NCBI RefSeq assembly: GCF_018069565.1 | Contig: NZ_JAGPNL010000001.1 | Span: 1 to 64,000 of the forward strand | Origin: Streptomyces tagetis | GTDB taxonomy: Bacteria; Actinomycetota; Actinomycetes; Streptomycetales; Streptomycetaceae | Reading direction: 5' to 3' | DNA: 64,000 bases | In this document: positions 1 to 9,911 of the stretch, piece by piece | Layout: each line of letters opens with the position of its first letter | How positions within the stretch are numbered: position 1 is the first letter of the stretch | Notes under the pieces: generated by a model | The model's input: only the letters and a program-made list of their open reading frames with translations | What the model was told of the DNA's origin: nothing | The model's database searches: none | Translations under genes and position numbers: made by a program

Positions 1-100
1 TGGGGTAAGGCTCCCAGTAGACGACTGGGTTGATAGGCCAGATATGGAAGCACCGTAAGGTGTGGAGTTGACTGGTACTAATAGGCCGAGGGCTTGTCCT
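1..100 (+). rRNA. 23S ribosomal RNA, 3' end only
   Basis: The first ~100 bases match the conserved 3' end of actinobacterial 23S rRNA, ending near GGCTTGTCC. The 5' part lies outside the window. The exact mature end is an estimate by comparison with other 23S ends. The 5S gene follows about 66 bases later, so this is the tail of a complete rRNA operon read on the plus strand. Confidence 0.93.
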
Positions 101-166
101 CAGTTGCTCGCGTCCACTGTGTTGGTTCTGAAACCACGAACAGCCTTTGTCGGCTGGTTTCATAGT

Positions 167-285
167 GTTTCGGTGGTTATAGCGTAGGGGAAACGCCCGG
201 TTACATTCCGAACCCGGAAGCTAAGCTCTACAGCGCCGATGGTACTGCAGGGGGGACCCTGTGGGAGAGTAGGACGCCGCCGAAC
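167..285 (+). rRNA. 5S ribosomal RNA
   Basis: The sequence runs from GTTTCGGTGG to CGCCGCCGAAC. The two ends pair as helix I, and the internal CCGAACCCGGAAG and GGAGAGTAGGACG blocks are typical of Streptomyces 5S rRNA. Its length of about 119 nt is normal. It is the last gene of the rRNA operon whose 23S 3' end opens the window. Confidence 0.95.
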
Positions 286-293
286 AATCATTG

Positions 294-341
294 AAAAGGG
301 TTGGGCCCCGAACTTCGGTTCCGGGTCCAACCCTTTTTCTT
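294..341 (+). terminator. rRNA operon terminator
   Basis: A strong hairpin follows the 5S gene. AAAAGGGTTGG and CCAACCCTTTTT form the outer stem, with a CCGAAC/GTTCCGG inner stem closed by a TTCG loop. The 3' arm ends in a T-rich tract. This is a classic intrinsic terminator and an unusually AT-tailed one for this genome. Confidence 0.9.
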
Positions 342-344
342 TTT

Positions 345-358
345 ACGTCACTTGACGT
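345..358. promoter_or_regulatory. Perfect palindrome downstream of the rRNA terminator
   Basis: ACGTCA-CT-TGACGT is a perfect inverted repeat with 6-bp arms and a 2-bp spacer. It starts four bases after the rRNA terminator and lies 26 bp before the ATG of the aminotransferase-like gene. It contains TTGACG, which could serve as a -35 element, but no clear TAnnnT -10 follows at normal spacing. An operator role is inferred only from symmetry and position. Confidence 0.4.
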
Positions 359-384
359 TCACATCGCGCGGACACCCTCCCAGC

Positions 385-1065
385 ATGGGTACTGCTGCAC
401 TCCTCAGGGCCGCCGGCATAGGCACCGGCGACGAGGTCGTCGTCCCCGCCTTCGGCAACGTCGAGACGGCCGCCGCCGTGCGCGACACCGGCGCACGGCC
501 CGTGTTCGCCGACATAGACCCCGACACGTACTGCATAGACGGCTCCGCCGTGGCGGCCGTGCTGACGGAGCGGACCGCGGCCGTCGTCGCCGTACACCGC
601 TTCGGACGGCCCGCCGACATGGCCGGGCTGCACGCCCTCGGGCAGCGGCACGGCCTGCTCGTACTGGAACGGGCCGAACCCGCCATGCCGCCCCGCGACG
701 AAGTCGCCCAGCGCCGGCAGCGAGCCGCGTACCTCGACGGCAAGTTGAAGGGCGTCCGCACCCCCGACGGCGCCGGCGGGCACACGTACCAGCAGTACGT
801 GGTGCGCGTCCCCGGCAACGGGCGGCCCGACCGCGACGCCTTCGCACGGGCCGTACGCGAGCGGGGCGTCGCCTGCCACGTGCCCGTCAAGACACCCGTG
901 CACCGCATGCCCGGCTTCCGCCACCACGTCTCCCTGCCCGAGACCGAGCGCGCCGCTGACGAGACCCTGGCACTGCCCGTGGACGCCTGGCTGACCAAGC
1001 GGGACATGCAGCGGATCGTCTCCGCGTGCAACACGCTCGGCGGGCTTCTCCAGGCCGCCCACTGA
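385..1065 (+). CDS. Shortened DegT/DnrJ/EryC1/StrS-type aminotransferase-like protein
   Basis: The 226-aa product resembles sugar aminotransferases of the DegT/StrS family. The N-terminal block (GDEVVVPAFGN, RPVFADIDPDTYCID, VHRFGRPADM) and the C-terminal block (YQQYVVRVPGNGRPDRDAF, TPVHRMPGF, LPETERAADETLALPV) are recognisable. The central part that carries the PLP-binding lysine and its surroundings in this family is missing, as are roughly the first 50 residues; full members have about 370 aa. Catalysis as an aminotransferase is therefore unlikely. The frame is open and has strong G/C third positions, so it is not an obvious recent pseudogene. The ATG at 385 was chosen where family similarity begins; no good ribosome binding site precedes it. 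Confidence 0.65.
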   Translation: MGTAALLRAAGIGTGDEVVVPAFGNVETAAAVRDTGARPVFADIDPDTYCIDGSAVAAVLTERTAAVVAVHRFGRPADMAGLHALGQRHGLLVLERAEPAMPPRDEVAQRRQRAAYLDGKLKGVRTPDGAGGHTYQQYVVRVPGNGRPDRDAFARAVRERGVACHVPVKTPVHRMPGFRHHVSLPETERAADETLALPVDAWLTKRDMQRIVSACNTLGGLLQAAH

Positions 1066-1074
1066 CGCCCGTGG

Positions 1075-1104
1075 TTGGGAGCATCCGCCGGATCGGGGTA
1101 TGAT
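1075..1104 (+). promoter_or_regulatory. Promoter of tRNA-Thr
   Basis: TTGGGA at 1075-1080 and TATGAT at 1099-1104 are separated by 18 bp, matching the principal sigma-factor pattern. The predicted transcription start near 1111 leaves a leader of about 33 nt before the tRNA. No other gene starts downstream on this strand before the terminator. Confidence 0.65.
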
Positions 1105-1143
1105 CTATTCCGTTGCCGCAGGGGGAAACCTCCCAGGTGACAG

Positions 1144-1216
1144 GCCCCCATAGCTCAGTCGGCAGAGCGTCTCCATGGTAAGGAGAAGGTCAACGGTTCG
1201 ATTCCGTTTGGGGGCT
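1144..1216 (+). tRNA. tRNA-Thr (anticodon GGT)
   Basis: A full cloverleaf can be drawn. The acceptor stem is GCCCCCA/TGGGGGC and the D arm GCTC...GAGC. The anticodon stem TCTCC/GGAGA encloses loop ATGGTAA with anticodon GGT. The T arm is AACGG-TTCGATT-CCGTT. The 73-nt gene does not encode CCA. It stands alone between its own promoter and a terminator shared with osaC. Confidence 0.95.
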
Positions 1217-1224
1217 CCGGCCCG

Positions 1225-1254
1225 AAGGCCCCACCCGATCGGGTGGGGCCTTTC
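1225..1254. terminator. Bidirectional terminator between tRNA-Thr and osaC
   Basis: GAAGGCCCCACCC-GATC-GGGTGGGGCCTTTC is a perfect 13-bp stem with a 4-nt loop and short T runs on both sides. It lies 9 nt after the tRNA and 24 nt beyond the osaC stop on the other strand, so it can end both transcripts. Confidence 0.85.
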
Positions 1255-1278
1255 GCATGCCCCGACATGCCCCGCGCG

Positions 1279-4032
1279 TCAGTCCGCGTGGGGCTCCGGC
1301 ACCCGCATCGCCAGGATCGCCATGTCGTCCGACGGGGCGTCCGACGCGAAGCGCTCCACCGCGCGCATGATCCGCGCCGCCACCGCGCCCGCCGTCAGCC
1401 CCGTACACGTCGTCAGCACGTCCGCCAGGCCGTCGTCGCCCAACATGCGCGTGCCCTCCCGGCGTTCGGTGACGCCGTCCGTGACGCACAGCAGCACGTC
1501 GCCCGGGTCCAGGGTGACCGTCTGCTCGTACAGCTCCAGGTCCTCCAGGACGCCGAGGAGCGGCTGCGGCTCGGCGGCCGGCTCCACCGTGCCGTCCTGA
1601 CGCAGCCGCAGCGGCAGCGGATGGCCCGCGCAGACCACCTTCAGCTCCGCGCTGCCGTCCTCCTGCGGGCGCATCTCCCCGTAGAGCAGCGTCAGGAAGC
1701 GGCTGCGGGCGCCCTCGTCCAGGATCGCCGAGTTGAGGCGCTCCAGGACCGCCGGGCCGCTCAGCCCCTCCCGTGCCAGCAGGCGCAGGGCGTGCCGGGC
1801 CAGGCCGGTCACGGCCGCCGCGTTCGGGCCGGTGCCGCACACGTCGCCGATGGCGAAGCCGTACGCGCCGTCGCTGATCGGGAAGAGGTCGTAGAAGTCG
1901 CCGCCGACCTCGTTGCCCTCACCGGCGGCGCGGTAGATGACCTCGACCTCGACGCCGTCGACGACGGGGAGTTCGGGCGGGAGCAGGCTGCGCTGGAGCG
2001 ACTGGCTGATGGCCGTGCGCTCCGAGTACAGGCGGGCGTTGTCCAGGGCCAGGGCGGCGCGGCGGGAGAGGTCCTCGGCCAGCTCCAGGATCTCCTGGCG
2101 GAAGTGCTCGTCGGCCGGCTTGCCCAGCGTCAGCATGCCGATGACGCGGTTGCGGGCCACCAGCGGGAGCACCACCGTCTCCCCGCCGACCGCGGACGCC
2201 GTGGCCAGCGTCGGGCCGATCGCCGAACCGATCCGCTGCGTGGGGCCGCCGCTCAGGCCCAGCGAGCGCATGGAGGTGCGCAGCGCCGCCTGGTGGGCCA
2301 CCTCGCCGGGCGCCGTCCACACCCGGGCGCCGGGCGTCGGCACGGGGTCGGGCGGGGCCACCTTCGACAGCAGCGACTTGATGCCGTCGATCAGTTCCTC
2401 GTCCTCGTGCAGCACGTACGACAGGTACGGGTCCGACGCCTGGTCGGCGATGGTGTACACGGCGCACCAGGTGGCCAGCGTCGGCACCGTCATCTGGGCC
2501 ATCAGCGCGAGCGTCTGGTCGCGGTCCAGGGTGCCGGCGAGGAGGTCGGACGCCTCGACGAGGAAGCTGAGCGAGCCGCGGCGCAGGCGCTCCAGTTCGC
2601 CGAGCCGGGCGGACTCGACGGCGAGGGCGATGCGGTCCGCGGCGAACTGGAGGCGCAGCGCCTCCTCGTTGGAGTAGCGGCCCGGTCCCTCCGCGGCGAC
2701 GCCGAGGGAGCCGGTGAGGCGGCCCTCGACCTTGAGCGGGACGGTGACGACGGAGCGCATGCCGGTGGCGTCGAGCAGCGGCACGGCGCCCGGGGCGGAG
2801 GTCAGGTCGTCGTGGACGGCGGGCATGCGGGCAGAGCCGTAGCGCCCCGGGCCGGCTTCGACGGGGACCCGGGCGAAGCGCTGGCGGGCGGAGGGCAGGC
2901 CGGTCGAGGCGCGCACCTCCAGCTCGGTCTCGTCGTCGGTGGCGAGGAGCAGGAAGGCGGCGTCGCCGTCGAGCATGTCGCGGGCCCGTTCGACGGTGCG
3001 CTGGAGCAGGCCGTCGAGGTCGTCCGGGGCGGGGGAGCCGATGAAGACCTCGAAGGGATCGGCGCTCTGGCCCTCGGAGGTGGCGGAGGTGTCCGCGGCC
3101 GGGCCGCGCGGCGGGGTCTGGAGGACGGCCCGCTCGTGGTCGCGCACCAGCAGGCACACGGTGGACGGCTCGCCGCCGGTGTCGCGGACCCGCAGGTGGG
3201 AGGCGTAGACGGGGGTGACGCGGCCGTCGGCGGCGCGGATGCCGTAGCTGCCCTCCCAGCGGGAGAGCCGCAGGGCCTCGGCGATGCCGGTGCCGGTGCC
3301 CGGGGTGTGCGGCCAGGCGGCGAGGTCGGTGAGCGGCTTGCCGGTGACCTGGTCGGCCGGGTAGCCGAAGAGGTCCTCGGCGTCCTCGTTCCAGGAGGCG
3401 ATGGCGCCGGTGCGGTCGATCTGGACCACGGCGACGCGGACGCGTCCGTCCGCGAGCGGCAGCAGTTCGGTGGGGAGGCAGGGGCCGGCGGCGCGGGTGC
3501 CGACCGAGCGTTCGGGGAGGTCGAGCTGGAACCAGACGTTCTTGTGGGTGGGCGTGTACTCGACGCCCCAGCGGGTGGCGAGCGCGGCGCAGAGCTGGAG
3601 GCCGCGTCCGCCCTCGCGGTCGGGGCTGCCCATGGTGGCGGGCGAGCCCTGGACCGGGACCTCCCGTTCCGGATACCGGTCGGCCACCTCGATCCGTACG
3701 CCCTCGTCGCTGCGCAGGCACACCACGTCGGCGGCGGTGCCCGCGTGTACGACGGCGTTGGTGACCAGCTCGCTGGTGAGCACCACCGCGTCGTCGACGA
3801 CGTCGGCGTGGCCCCAGCCCTGGAGGGTGTCCCGTACGAAGGAACGGGCGCTCGCCACCGATCGTCCGACCGGTTCGAAGCCGGCGGCCGCGCGCGCGGT
3901 GATCACAGAATTCCTCGACCCTCTCTCCCCGTTGCCGGGCTCGTCGACGGCCGTCTCGCGGCGCTGCCGCGGCAGGCCGTCCGTGGGCCCGGGGTCCGGG
4001 GGCTGCTCCCCCGGGATCAGTCCGGTGGTCAT
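1279..4032 (-). CDS. osaC: OsaC-like multidomain anti-sigma kinase/PP2C phosphatase
   Basis: The 917-aa protein has an N-terminal RsbW-like HATPase domain (about 55-165; N-box ELVTN with N92), a PAS domain (about 190-300; SWNEDAEDLFGY), two GAF-like regions (about 330-480 and 500-650) and a C-terminal SpoIIE-type PP2C phosphatase (about 680-905; GGDFYDL with D712). This matches S. coelicolor OsaC, described as modulating sigma-B activity after osmotic stress. It lies divergent from osaA. The ATG at 4032 lies close behind a GGAGAG, with a stronger GGAGGGG about 13 nt upstream. Upstream in-frame codons reach 4347 but have poor composition. The assignment is confident from domain order plus the osaAB neighbourhood. 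Confidence 0.88.
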   Translation of the reverse strand: MTTGLIPGEQPPDPGPTDGLPRQRRETAVDEPGNGERGSRNSVITARAAAGFEPVGRSVASARSFVRDTLQGWGHADVVDDAVVLTSELVTNAVVHAGTAADVVCLRSDEGVRIEVADRYPEREVPVQGSPATMGSPDREGGRGLQLCAALATRWGVEYTPTHKNVWFQLDLPERSVGTRAAGPCLPTELLPLADGRVRVAVVQIDRTGAIASWNEDAEDLFGYPADQVTGKPLTDLAAWPHTPGTGTGIAEALRLSRWEGSYGIRAADGRVTPVYASHLRVRDTGGEPSTVCLLVRDHERAVLQTPPRGPAADTSATSEGQSADPFEVFIGSPAPDDLDGLLQRTVERARDMLDGDAAFLLLATDDETELEVRASTGLPSARQRFARVPVEAGPGRYGSARMPAVHDDLTSAPGAVPLLDATGMRSVVTVPLKVEGRLTGSLGVAAEGPGRYSNEEALRLQFAADRIALAVESARLGELERLRRGSLSFLVEASDLLAGTLDRDQTLALMAQMTVPTLATWCAVYTIADQASDPYLSYVLHEDEELIDGIKSLLSKVAPPDPVPTPGARVWTAPGEVAHQAALRTSMRSLGLSGGPTQRIGSAIGPTLATASAVGGETVVLPLVARNRVIGMLTLGKPADEHFRQEILELAEDLSRRAALALDNARLYSERTAISQSLQRSLLPPELPVVDGVEVEVIYRAAGEGNEVGGDFYDLFPISDGAYGFAIGDVCGTGPNAAAVTGLARHALRLLAREGLSGPAVLERLNSAILDEGARSRFLTLLYGEMRPQEDGSAELKVVCAGHPLPLRLRQDGTVEPAAEPQPLLGVLEDLELYEQTVTLDPGDVLLCVTDGVTERREGTRMLGDDGLADVLTTCTGLTAGAVAARIMRAVERFASDAPSDDMAILAMRVPEPHAD

Positions 4033-4430
4033 CTCTCCGGCCGCCCCTCCGCTGCCCGCTCGTCGTCCGTGGCGCCGCCCAGGCCGGACGGACCCCCGCA
4101 CGGCTGGACAGCCGGATGCAAGGTTACTTACCTTCGCCGTCCGACCGGATGCCGGTCCGCGGTGTTTCCGCTCCGAGGGTGTGCGGACGGTGTGCGAAGC
4201 TGCCGAACTGTTATGGCCTGGTTCGGCCGGGGTGAAACACTGGGCAGGCTCCATGTGATGGTGGGGGCAGGCCGTACGACCGCCGAGCGCGCCGGGCAGC
4301 AGTCCGGGAGTGGCTCCGGCGGGGCCGGCCGGAGCATACGGAAACACACAGCACGTGGCGGAAACCGGTCCACCGAGCGCGGTGGTACCGGATACGGCAG
4401 TGACGGTCGAACACCTGCGGGAGGGACACA
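4033..4430. promoter_or_regulatory. osaC-osaA divergent intergenic region with inverted repeat
   Basis: This 398-bp gap must carry the promoters for both osaC and osaA. The clearest element is AAGGT-TACTT-ACCTT at 4120-4134, a perfect inverted repeat with 5-bp arms, about 90 bp upstream of the osaC start. It resembles an iron-box half-site pair but with a shorter spacer than the DmdR1/IdeR consensus. I found no convincing sigma-B promoter (GGGTAC/T class) at a usable position. A GGAGGG precedes the osaA GTG. No coding gene is visible. Confidence 0.5.
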
Positions 4431-7400
4431 GTGGAGTCTGGCGCGGCGACGCGGACCACGAAGACGCGCGCGAAGGGCGGACAGTCCCCGAGCAAGCAGG
4501 GAAAGCCCCGAGGGGGCAGCACCACGACGGTGGACACCGCCTCGCTGAACCGGCTCCTGGCGGCGCTCGTGTCGATGCGGGAGGGGAACTTCCGCAAGCG
4601 CCTCACGGTCTCCGGCGACGGCGTGATGGCGGAGATCGCGGCGGTCTTCAACGAGGTGGCCGACCGCAATCTGCACCTGACCGGCGAGTTGTCGCGGGTG
4701 CGGCGTGTCGTCGGCCGGGAGGGCAAGCTCACCGAGCGGCTGGAGACGGGGTCCTGCGAGGGCTCCTGGGCCGCGGCGATCGACCACTCCAACGCGCTCG
4801 TCGACGACCTGGTGCGGCCGGTGTCCGAGGTGAGCCGGGTGCTGTCGGCGGTGGCGGACGGTGACCTCTCGCCCCGTATGGAGCTGCGGACGCAGCCGGC
4901 GGAGGGGACGGGGCACCCGCTGCGCGGGGAGTTCCTGAAGGTCGGGCGGACCGTGAACAACCTCGTCGACCAGTTGTCGACGTTCACGGACGAGGTCACG
5001 CGGGTGGCCAGCGAGGTCGGCACCGAGGGCAAGCTCGGCGGTCAGGCCCAGGTGCGCGGCATGTCGGGGTCCTGGAAGGACCTCACGGACTCCGTCAACA
5101 CGATGGCCTACCGGCTGACGGCGCAGGTGCGGGACATCGCGCTGGTCACCACGGCGGTGGCCAAGGGTGATCTGTCCCGGAAGGTCACGGTGCACGTGGC
5201 CGGCGAGATGCTGGAGCTGAAGAACACCGTCAACACGATGGTCGACCAGCTCCTCGCCTTCTCCTCCGAGGTGACGCGCGTCGCCCGGGAGGTCGGCACC
5301 GAGGGCGAGCTGGGCGGACAGGCCCAGGTGTCCGGGGTGGCCGGGGTGTGGAAGGAGCTGACCGACTCCGTCAACACGATGGCGGGGAACCTCACCGCCC
5401 AGGTACGCGGGATCTCCGAGGTGACCACGGCGGTCGCCAACGGCGACCTGTCCCGGAAGGTGACCGTGCCCGCCCGGGGCGAGGTCGCGCAGCTCGCCGA
5501 GACCGTCAACCAGATGACGGAGACTCTGCGGATCTTCGCGGACGAGGTCACGCGCGTGGCCAACGAGGTCGGCGGCGAGGGGCAGCTCGGCGGGCAGGCG
5601 AACGTGCCGGGCGCGGCGGGGATCTGGAAGGACCTGACGGACTCGGTCAACACGGTCTTCCGCAACCTGACGACGCAGGTCAGGGACATCGCCGCGGTGA
5701 CGACGGCGGTGGCCAACGGTGACCTGTCGCAGAAGGTCACGGTGGACGTGGCCGGGGAGATGCTGGAGCTGAAGAACACCGTCAACACGATGGTGGACCA
5801 GTTGTCCGCCTTCGGTGCCGAGGTCACGCGGGTGGCCCGGGAGGTCGGTGTCGAGGGTGAGCTGGGCGGGCAGGCGCAGGTGCCGGGCGCGGCGGGCACC
5901 TGGAAGGACCTGACCGATTCGGTCAACACGGCGTTCCGCAACCTCACCGGTCAGGTGCGCAACATCGCCCAGGTGACGACGGCGGTGGCCAACGGTGACC
6001 TGTCGCAGAAGGTCACGGTGGACGTCTCCGGCGAGATGCTCCAGCTCAAGAACACCGTGAACACCATGGTGGACCAGCTCTCCAGCTTCGCCGACCAGGT
6101 GACGCGGATGGCCCGGGACGTGGGCACGGAGGGCCGCCTCGGCGGTCAGGCCCGCGTGGACGGCGTGTCGGGCACCTGGAAGGAGCTGACGGACTCCGTC
6201 AACTTCATGGCGGGCAATCTCACCTCGCAGGTGCGGCAGATCGCCCAGGTGACGACGGCGGTGGCGCGCGGCGACCTGTCGCAGAAGATCGACGTGGACG
6301 CGCGCGGGGAGATCCTGGAGCTGAAGAACACCATCAACACGATGGTCGACCAGCTCTCCGCCTTCGCCGACCAGGTGACCCGGGTCGCCCGCGAGGTGGG
6401 TACGGAGGGCCGGCTCGGCGGTCAGGCGCAGGTGCCCGGGGTCGCCGGGGTGTGGCGGGACCTGACCGACTCGGTGAACGGCATGGCCGGCAATCTGACG
6501 GCGCAGGTGCGCAACATCGCGCAGGTCGCCACGGCGGTGGCGCGCGGTGACCTGTCCCAGAAGATCACCGTGGACGCGCGCGGGGAGATCCTGGAACTCA
6601 AGAACACGCTGAACACGATGGTGGACCAGCTCTCGTCGTTCGCCCAGGAGGTCACGCGGGTGGCGCGCGAGGTGGGCACCGAGGGCATCCTCGGCGGCCA
6701 GGCGGAGGTGCAGGGCGTCTCCGGCACCTGGAAGGACCTCACGCAGTCCGTGAACGGCATGGCCAACAACCTGACCATGCAGGTCCGCAACATCGCCGAG
6801 GTCACGACCGCCGTGGCCAAGGGCGACCTCTCGAAGAAGATCACGGTCGACGCCAAGGGCGAGATCCTCGAACTGGTCACCACGGTCAACACCATGGTCG
6901 ACCAGCTCTCCTCGTTCGCCGAGCAGGTCACGCGGGTGGCGCGCGAGGTGGGCACGGAAGGCATCCTGGGCGGCCAGGCGCATGTGCCCGGCGTGGTCGG
7001 CATCTGGAAGGACCTGAGCGACAACGTCAACCTGATGGCGAAGAACCTCACCGTTCAGGTGCGGAACATCTCCCAGGTCGCCGCCGCGGTGGCCAACGGC
7101 GACCTGACGCGGACGGTGACGATCGAGGCGCGCGGCGAGGTGGCGCAGCTCGCGGAGACGTTCAACACCATGGTCAAGACGCTCAGCTCCTTCGCCGACC
7201 AGGTGACCAAGGTGGCCCGCGAGGTGGGCACGGACGGCATCCTGGGCGGGCAGGCGCACGTGCCGGGCGTGTCGGGCACCTGGAAGGACCTCACCGAGTC
7301 GGTGAACCAGATGGCGTCCAACCTGACCGGTCAGGTCCGCAACATCGCCATGGTCACGACGGCGATCGCCAAGGGCGACCTGACCAAGAAGATCGACATC

Positions 7401-9911
7401 GACGCGCGCGGCGAGATCCTGGAGCTGAAGACCACGATCAACACGATGGTCGACCAGCTCTCCTCGTTCGCGGAGGAGGTCACCCGGGTCGCCCGCGAGG
7501 TGGGCACGGAGGGCCAGCTCGGCGGCCAGGCCCGGGTGCGGGACGTGGACGGGACCTGGCGGGACCTGACCGAGTCGGTGAACGAGATGGCCGGGAACCT
7601 GACCCGGCAGGTGCGCGCCATCGCGCGGGTGGCGACCGCGGTGACCCGCGGCGACCTGAACCTCAAGATCGACGTGGATGCCTCCGGGGAGATCCAGGAG
7701 CTCCAGGACTACATCAACAAGATGATCGCCAACCTGCGCGACACCACGATCGCCAACGAGGAGCAGGACTGGCTCAAGGGCAATCTGGCCCGGATCTCCG
7801 CGCTGATGCAGGGCCGCCGCGACCTCCAGGACGTCGCCTCGCTGATCATGAGCGAGCTGACGCCGGTGGTGGCCGCGCAGCACGGGGCGTTCTTCCTGGC
7901 CATGCCGCCGGCGGAGGGCCCGGAGCCGGCCGGTGGGCACGAGGACGCGTACGAGCTGCGGATGCTCGGGTCGTACGGCTACTCGATGGGGTCGATGCCG
8001 ACGTCCTTCCGGCCGGGGGAGGCGCTGGTGGGGACGGCGGCCCAGGAGAAGCGCACGATCCTGGTGGAGGACGCGCCGAGCGGCTACCTGAAGATCTCCT
8101 CGGGGCTGGGGGAGGCCCCGCCCGCCCAGGTGATCGTCCTTCCGGTGCTCTTCGAGGGGAAGGTGCTCGGCGTGATCGAGCTGGCCTCCTTCACGGAGTT
8201 CACGCAGATCCGCAAGGACTTCCTCAACCAGATCGCCGAGATGATCGCCACCAGCGTCAACACGATCTCCGTCAACACCAAGACGGAGCTGCTGCTGAAG
8301 CAGTCGCAGGAGCTGACCGAGCAACTGCGGGACCGCTCGGAGGAGTTGGAGCAGCGGCAGAAGGCGTTGCAGTCGTCCAACGCCGAACTGGAGGAGAAGG
8401 CCGAGCTGCTGGCGCGGCAGAACCGCGACATCGAGGTCAAGAACACCGAGATCGAGGAGGCGCGGCAGGTGCTGGAGGAGCGGGCCGAGCAACTCGCGGT
8501 CTCCATGCGCTACAAGAGCGAGTTCCTCGCCAACATGTCGCACGAGCTGCGTACGCCGCTCAACTCGCTGCTGATCCTGGCGAAGCTGCTCGCCGACAAC
8601 GCGGACGCCAACCTCACCCCGAAGCAGGTCGAGTTCGCGGAGACGATCCACGGGGCCGGTTCCGACCTGCTCCAGCTCATCAACGACATCCTCGACCTGT
8701 CGAAGGTCGAGGCGGGCAAGATGGACGTGTCGCCGACGCGGATCGCGCTGGTCCAGCTCGTGGACTACGTGGAGGCCACCTTCCGCCCGCTGACGGCGGA
8801 GAAGGGGCTCGACCTGTCGGTGCGGGTCTCGCCGGAGCTGCCGGCCACGCTCCACACCGACGAGCAGCGGCTGCTCCAGGTGCTGCGCAACCTGCTGTCC
8901 AACGCGGTGAAGTTCACCGATTCGGGCGCGGTCGAGCTGGTGATCCGCCCGGCCCGCGACGATGTGCCGCAGGCGATCCGGGAGCAGTTGCTGGAGGCCG
9001 GTTCGATGACCGACCCGGACACCGAGCTGATCGCGTTCTCCGTGAGCGACACCGGCATCGGGATCGCGGCGAGCAAGATGCGGGTGATCTTCGAGGCGTT
9101 CAAGCAGGCCGACGGCACGACCAGCCGCAAGTACGGTGGTACGGGCCTCGGGCTCTCCATCTCGCGGGAGATCGCGCAGCTTCTGGGCGGCGAGATCCAC
9201 GCGCAGAGCGAGCCGGGCCGCGGTTCGACGTTCACCCTGTACCTGCCGCTGCACCCCGGTGAGCTGCCGGCCCACGGCTACCAGTCGCCCATGCCGCCGT
9301 CGGTGACGGGCGAGCTGGTGGCGTCCGCGGGCGCCGTGGCGGAGTTGCCCGAGGCGGACGCCGGGTCCGGCACGCCGGTCGAGACGCTCTCGTACCGCGA
9401 ACCGCAGCCCGGGGCGGCGCTGTTCCGGCACCGCCGGACGCTGCGCGAGGAGGCGGCGGAGCGGTCGGCGGCGCCGGAGTCGTGGCCGGCCGGCGACCCG
9501 GAGGCGGAGCCGCGTCCGCGGCGGTCCATCCGGTTCGGCGGCGAGAAGGTGCTGATCGTCGACGACGACATCCGCAATGTGTTCGCGCTCACCAGCGTCC
9601 TGGAACAGCACGGGCTGACCGTGCTCTACGCGGAGAACGGCCGCGAGGGCATCGAGGTGCTGGAGCAGTACGAGGACGTGGCCGTGGTGCTGATGGACAT
9701 CATGATGCCGGAGATGGACGGGTACGCGACGACCACGGCGATCCGGCGGATGCCGCAGTTCGCCGGGCTGCCGATCGTGGCGCTGACCGCCAAGGCGATG
9801 AAGGGCGACCGGGAGAAGGCCCTTGAGTCGGGAGCCTCCGACTACGTGACCAAACCGGTCGACCCGGATCACCTGCTGACGGTGATGGAGCAGTGGATGC
9901 GCCGGGGCTGA
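4431..9911 (+). CDS. osaA: OsaA-like giant hybrid sensor histidine kinase with poly-HAMP array
   Basis: The 1826-aa product starts at GTG 4431 behind GGGAGGGACACA. After a degenerate first unit it carries ten ~92-residue repeats (about 190-1103), each built around [14 protein letters not shown], QVRxIxxVTTAVAxGDLS and [12 protein letters not shown], which are paired HAMP modules. A GAF domain (about 1119-1280), a coiled coil (about 1284-1361), HisKA ([12 protein letters not shown]1371), HATPase and a C-terminal receiver (D1756 in [12 protein letters not shown]) follow. There is no membrane segment, so it is probably cytosolic. It matches OsaA of S. coelicolor, partner of OsaB in osmoadaptation. 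The receiver could feed a phosphorelay, but no Hpt domain is seen nearby. Confidence 0.9.
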   Translation: MESGAATRTTKTRAKGGQSPSKQGKPRGGSTTTVDTASLNRLLAALVSMREGNFRKRLTVSGDGVMAEIAAVFNEVADRNLHLTGELSRVRRVVGREGKLTERLETGSCEGSWAAAIDHSNALVDDLVRPVSEVSRVLSAVADGDLSPRMELRTQPAEGTGHPLRGEFLKVGRTVNNLVDQLSTFTDEVTRVASEVGTEGKLGGQAQVRGMSGSWKDLTDSVNTMAYRLTAQVRDIALVTTAVAKGDLSRKVTVHVAGEMLELKNTVNTMVDQLLAFSSEVTRVAREVGTEGELGGQAQVSGVAGVWKELTDSVNTMAGNLTAQVRGISEVTTAVANGDLSRKVTVPARGEVAQLAETVNQMTETLRIFADEVTRVANEVGGEGQLGGQANVPGAAGIWKDLTDSVNTVFRNLTTQVRDIAAVTTAVANGDLSQKVTVDVAGEMLELKNTVNTMVDQLSAFGAEVTRVAREVGVEGELGGQAQVPGAAGTWKDLTDSVNTAFRNLTGQVRNIAQVTTAVANGDLSQKVTVDVSGEMLQLKNTVNTMVDQLSSFADQVTRMARDVGTEGRLGGQARVDGVSGTWKELTDSVNFMAGNLTSQVRQIAQVTTAVARGDLSQKIDVDARGEILELKNTINTMVDQLSAFADQVTRVAREVGTEGRLGGQAQVPGVAGVWRDLTDSVNGMAGNLTAQVRNIAQVATAVARGDLSQKITVDARGEILELKNTLNTMVDQLSSFAQEVTRVAREVGTEGILGGQAEVQGVSGTWKDLTQSVNGMANNLTMQVRNIAEVTTAVAKGDLSKKITVDAKGEILELVTTVNTMVDQLSSFAEQVTRVAREVGTEGILGGQAHVPGVVGIWKDLSDNVNLMAKNLTVQVRNISQVAAAVANGDLTRTVTIEARGEVAQLAETFNTMVKTLSSFADQVTKVAREVGTDGILGGQAHVPGVSGTWKDLTESVNQMASNLTGQVRNIAMVTTAIAKGDLTKKIDIDARGEILELKTTINTMVDQLSSFAEEVTRVAREVGTEGQLGGQARVRDVDGTWRDLTESVNEMAGNLTRQVRAIARVATAVTRGDLNLKIDVDASGEIQELQDYINKMIANLRDTTIANEEQDWLKGNLARISALMQGRRDLQDVASLIMSELTPVVAAQHGAFFLAMPPAEGPEPAGGHEDAYELRMLGSYGYSMGSMPTSFRPGEALVGTAAQEKRTILVEDAPSGYLKISSGLGEAPPAQVIVLPVLFEGKVLGVIELASFTEFTQIRKDFLNQIAEMIATSVNTISVNTKTELLLKQSQELTEQLRDRSEELEQRQKALQSSNAELEEKAELLARQNRDIEVKNTEIEEARQVLEERAEQLAVSMRYKSEFLANMSHELRTPLNSLLILAKLLADNADANLTPKQVEFAETIHGAGSDLLQLINDILDLSKVEAGKMDVSPTRIALVQLVDYVEATFRPLTAEKGLDLSVRVSPELPATLHTDEQRLLQVLRNLLSNAVKFTDSGAVELVIRPARDDVPQAIREQLLEAGSMTDPDTELIAFSVSDTGIGIAASKMRVIFEAFKQADGTTSRKYGGTGLGLSISREIAQLLGGEIHAQSEPGRGSTFTLYLPLHPGELPAHGYQSPMPPSVTGELVASAGAVAELPEADAGSGTPVETLSYREPQPGAALFRHRRTLREEAAERSAAPESWPAGDPEAEPRPRRSIRFGGEKVLIVDDDIRNVFALTSVLEQHGLTVLYAENGREGIEVLEQYEDVAVVLMDIMMPEMDGYATTTAIRRMPQFAGLPIVALTAKAMKGDREKALESGASDYVTKPVDPDHLLTVMEQWMRRG
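4990..7745 (+). repeat. Ten 276-bp in-frame tandem repeats coding HAMP units of OsaA
   Basis: The code for LGGQA recurs every 276 bp (for example near 5038 and 5314), giving ten units of 92 codons. Adjacent units are similar at both protein and DNA level. Units 2 and 8 share a variant second half ([11 protein letters not shown] in place of [11 protein letters not shown]). Such arrays can change length by recombination, but here the whole array stays in frame. Confidence 0.85.

Noticed and set aside
385..1065. Calling the DegT-like gene a functional sugar aminotransferase
   Set aside because: The PLP-lysine region and the N-terminal part are missing, so that activity cannot be supported.
4990..7745. 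276-bp repeats considered as a CRISPR-like or satellite array
   Set aside because: Repeats are contiguous, coding and in frame, with HAMP sequence throughout. There are no spacers.
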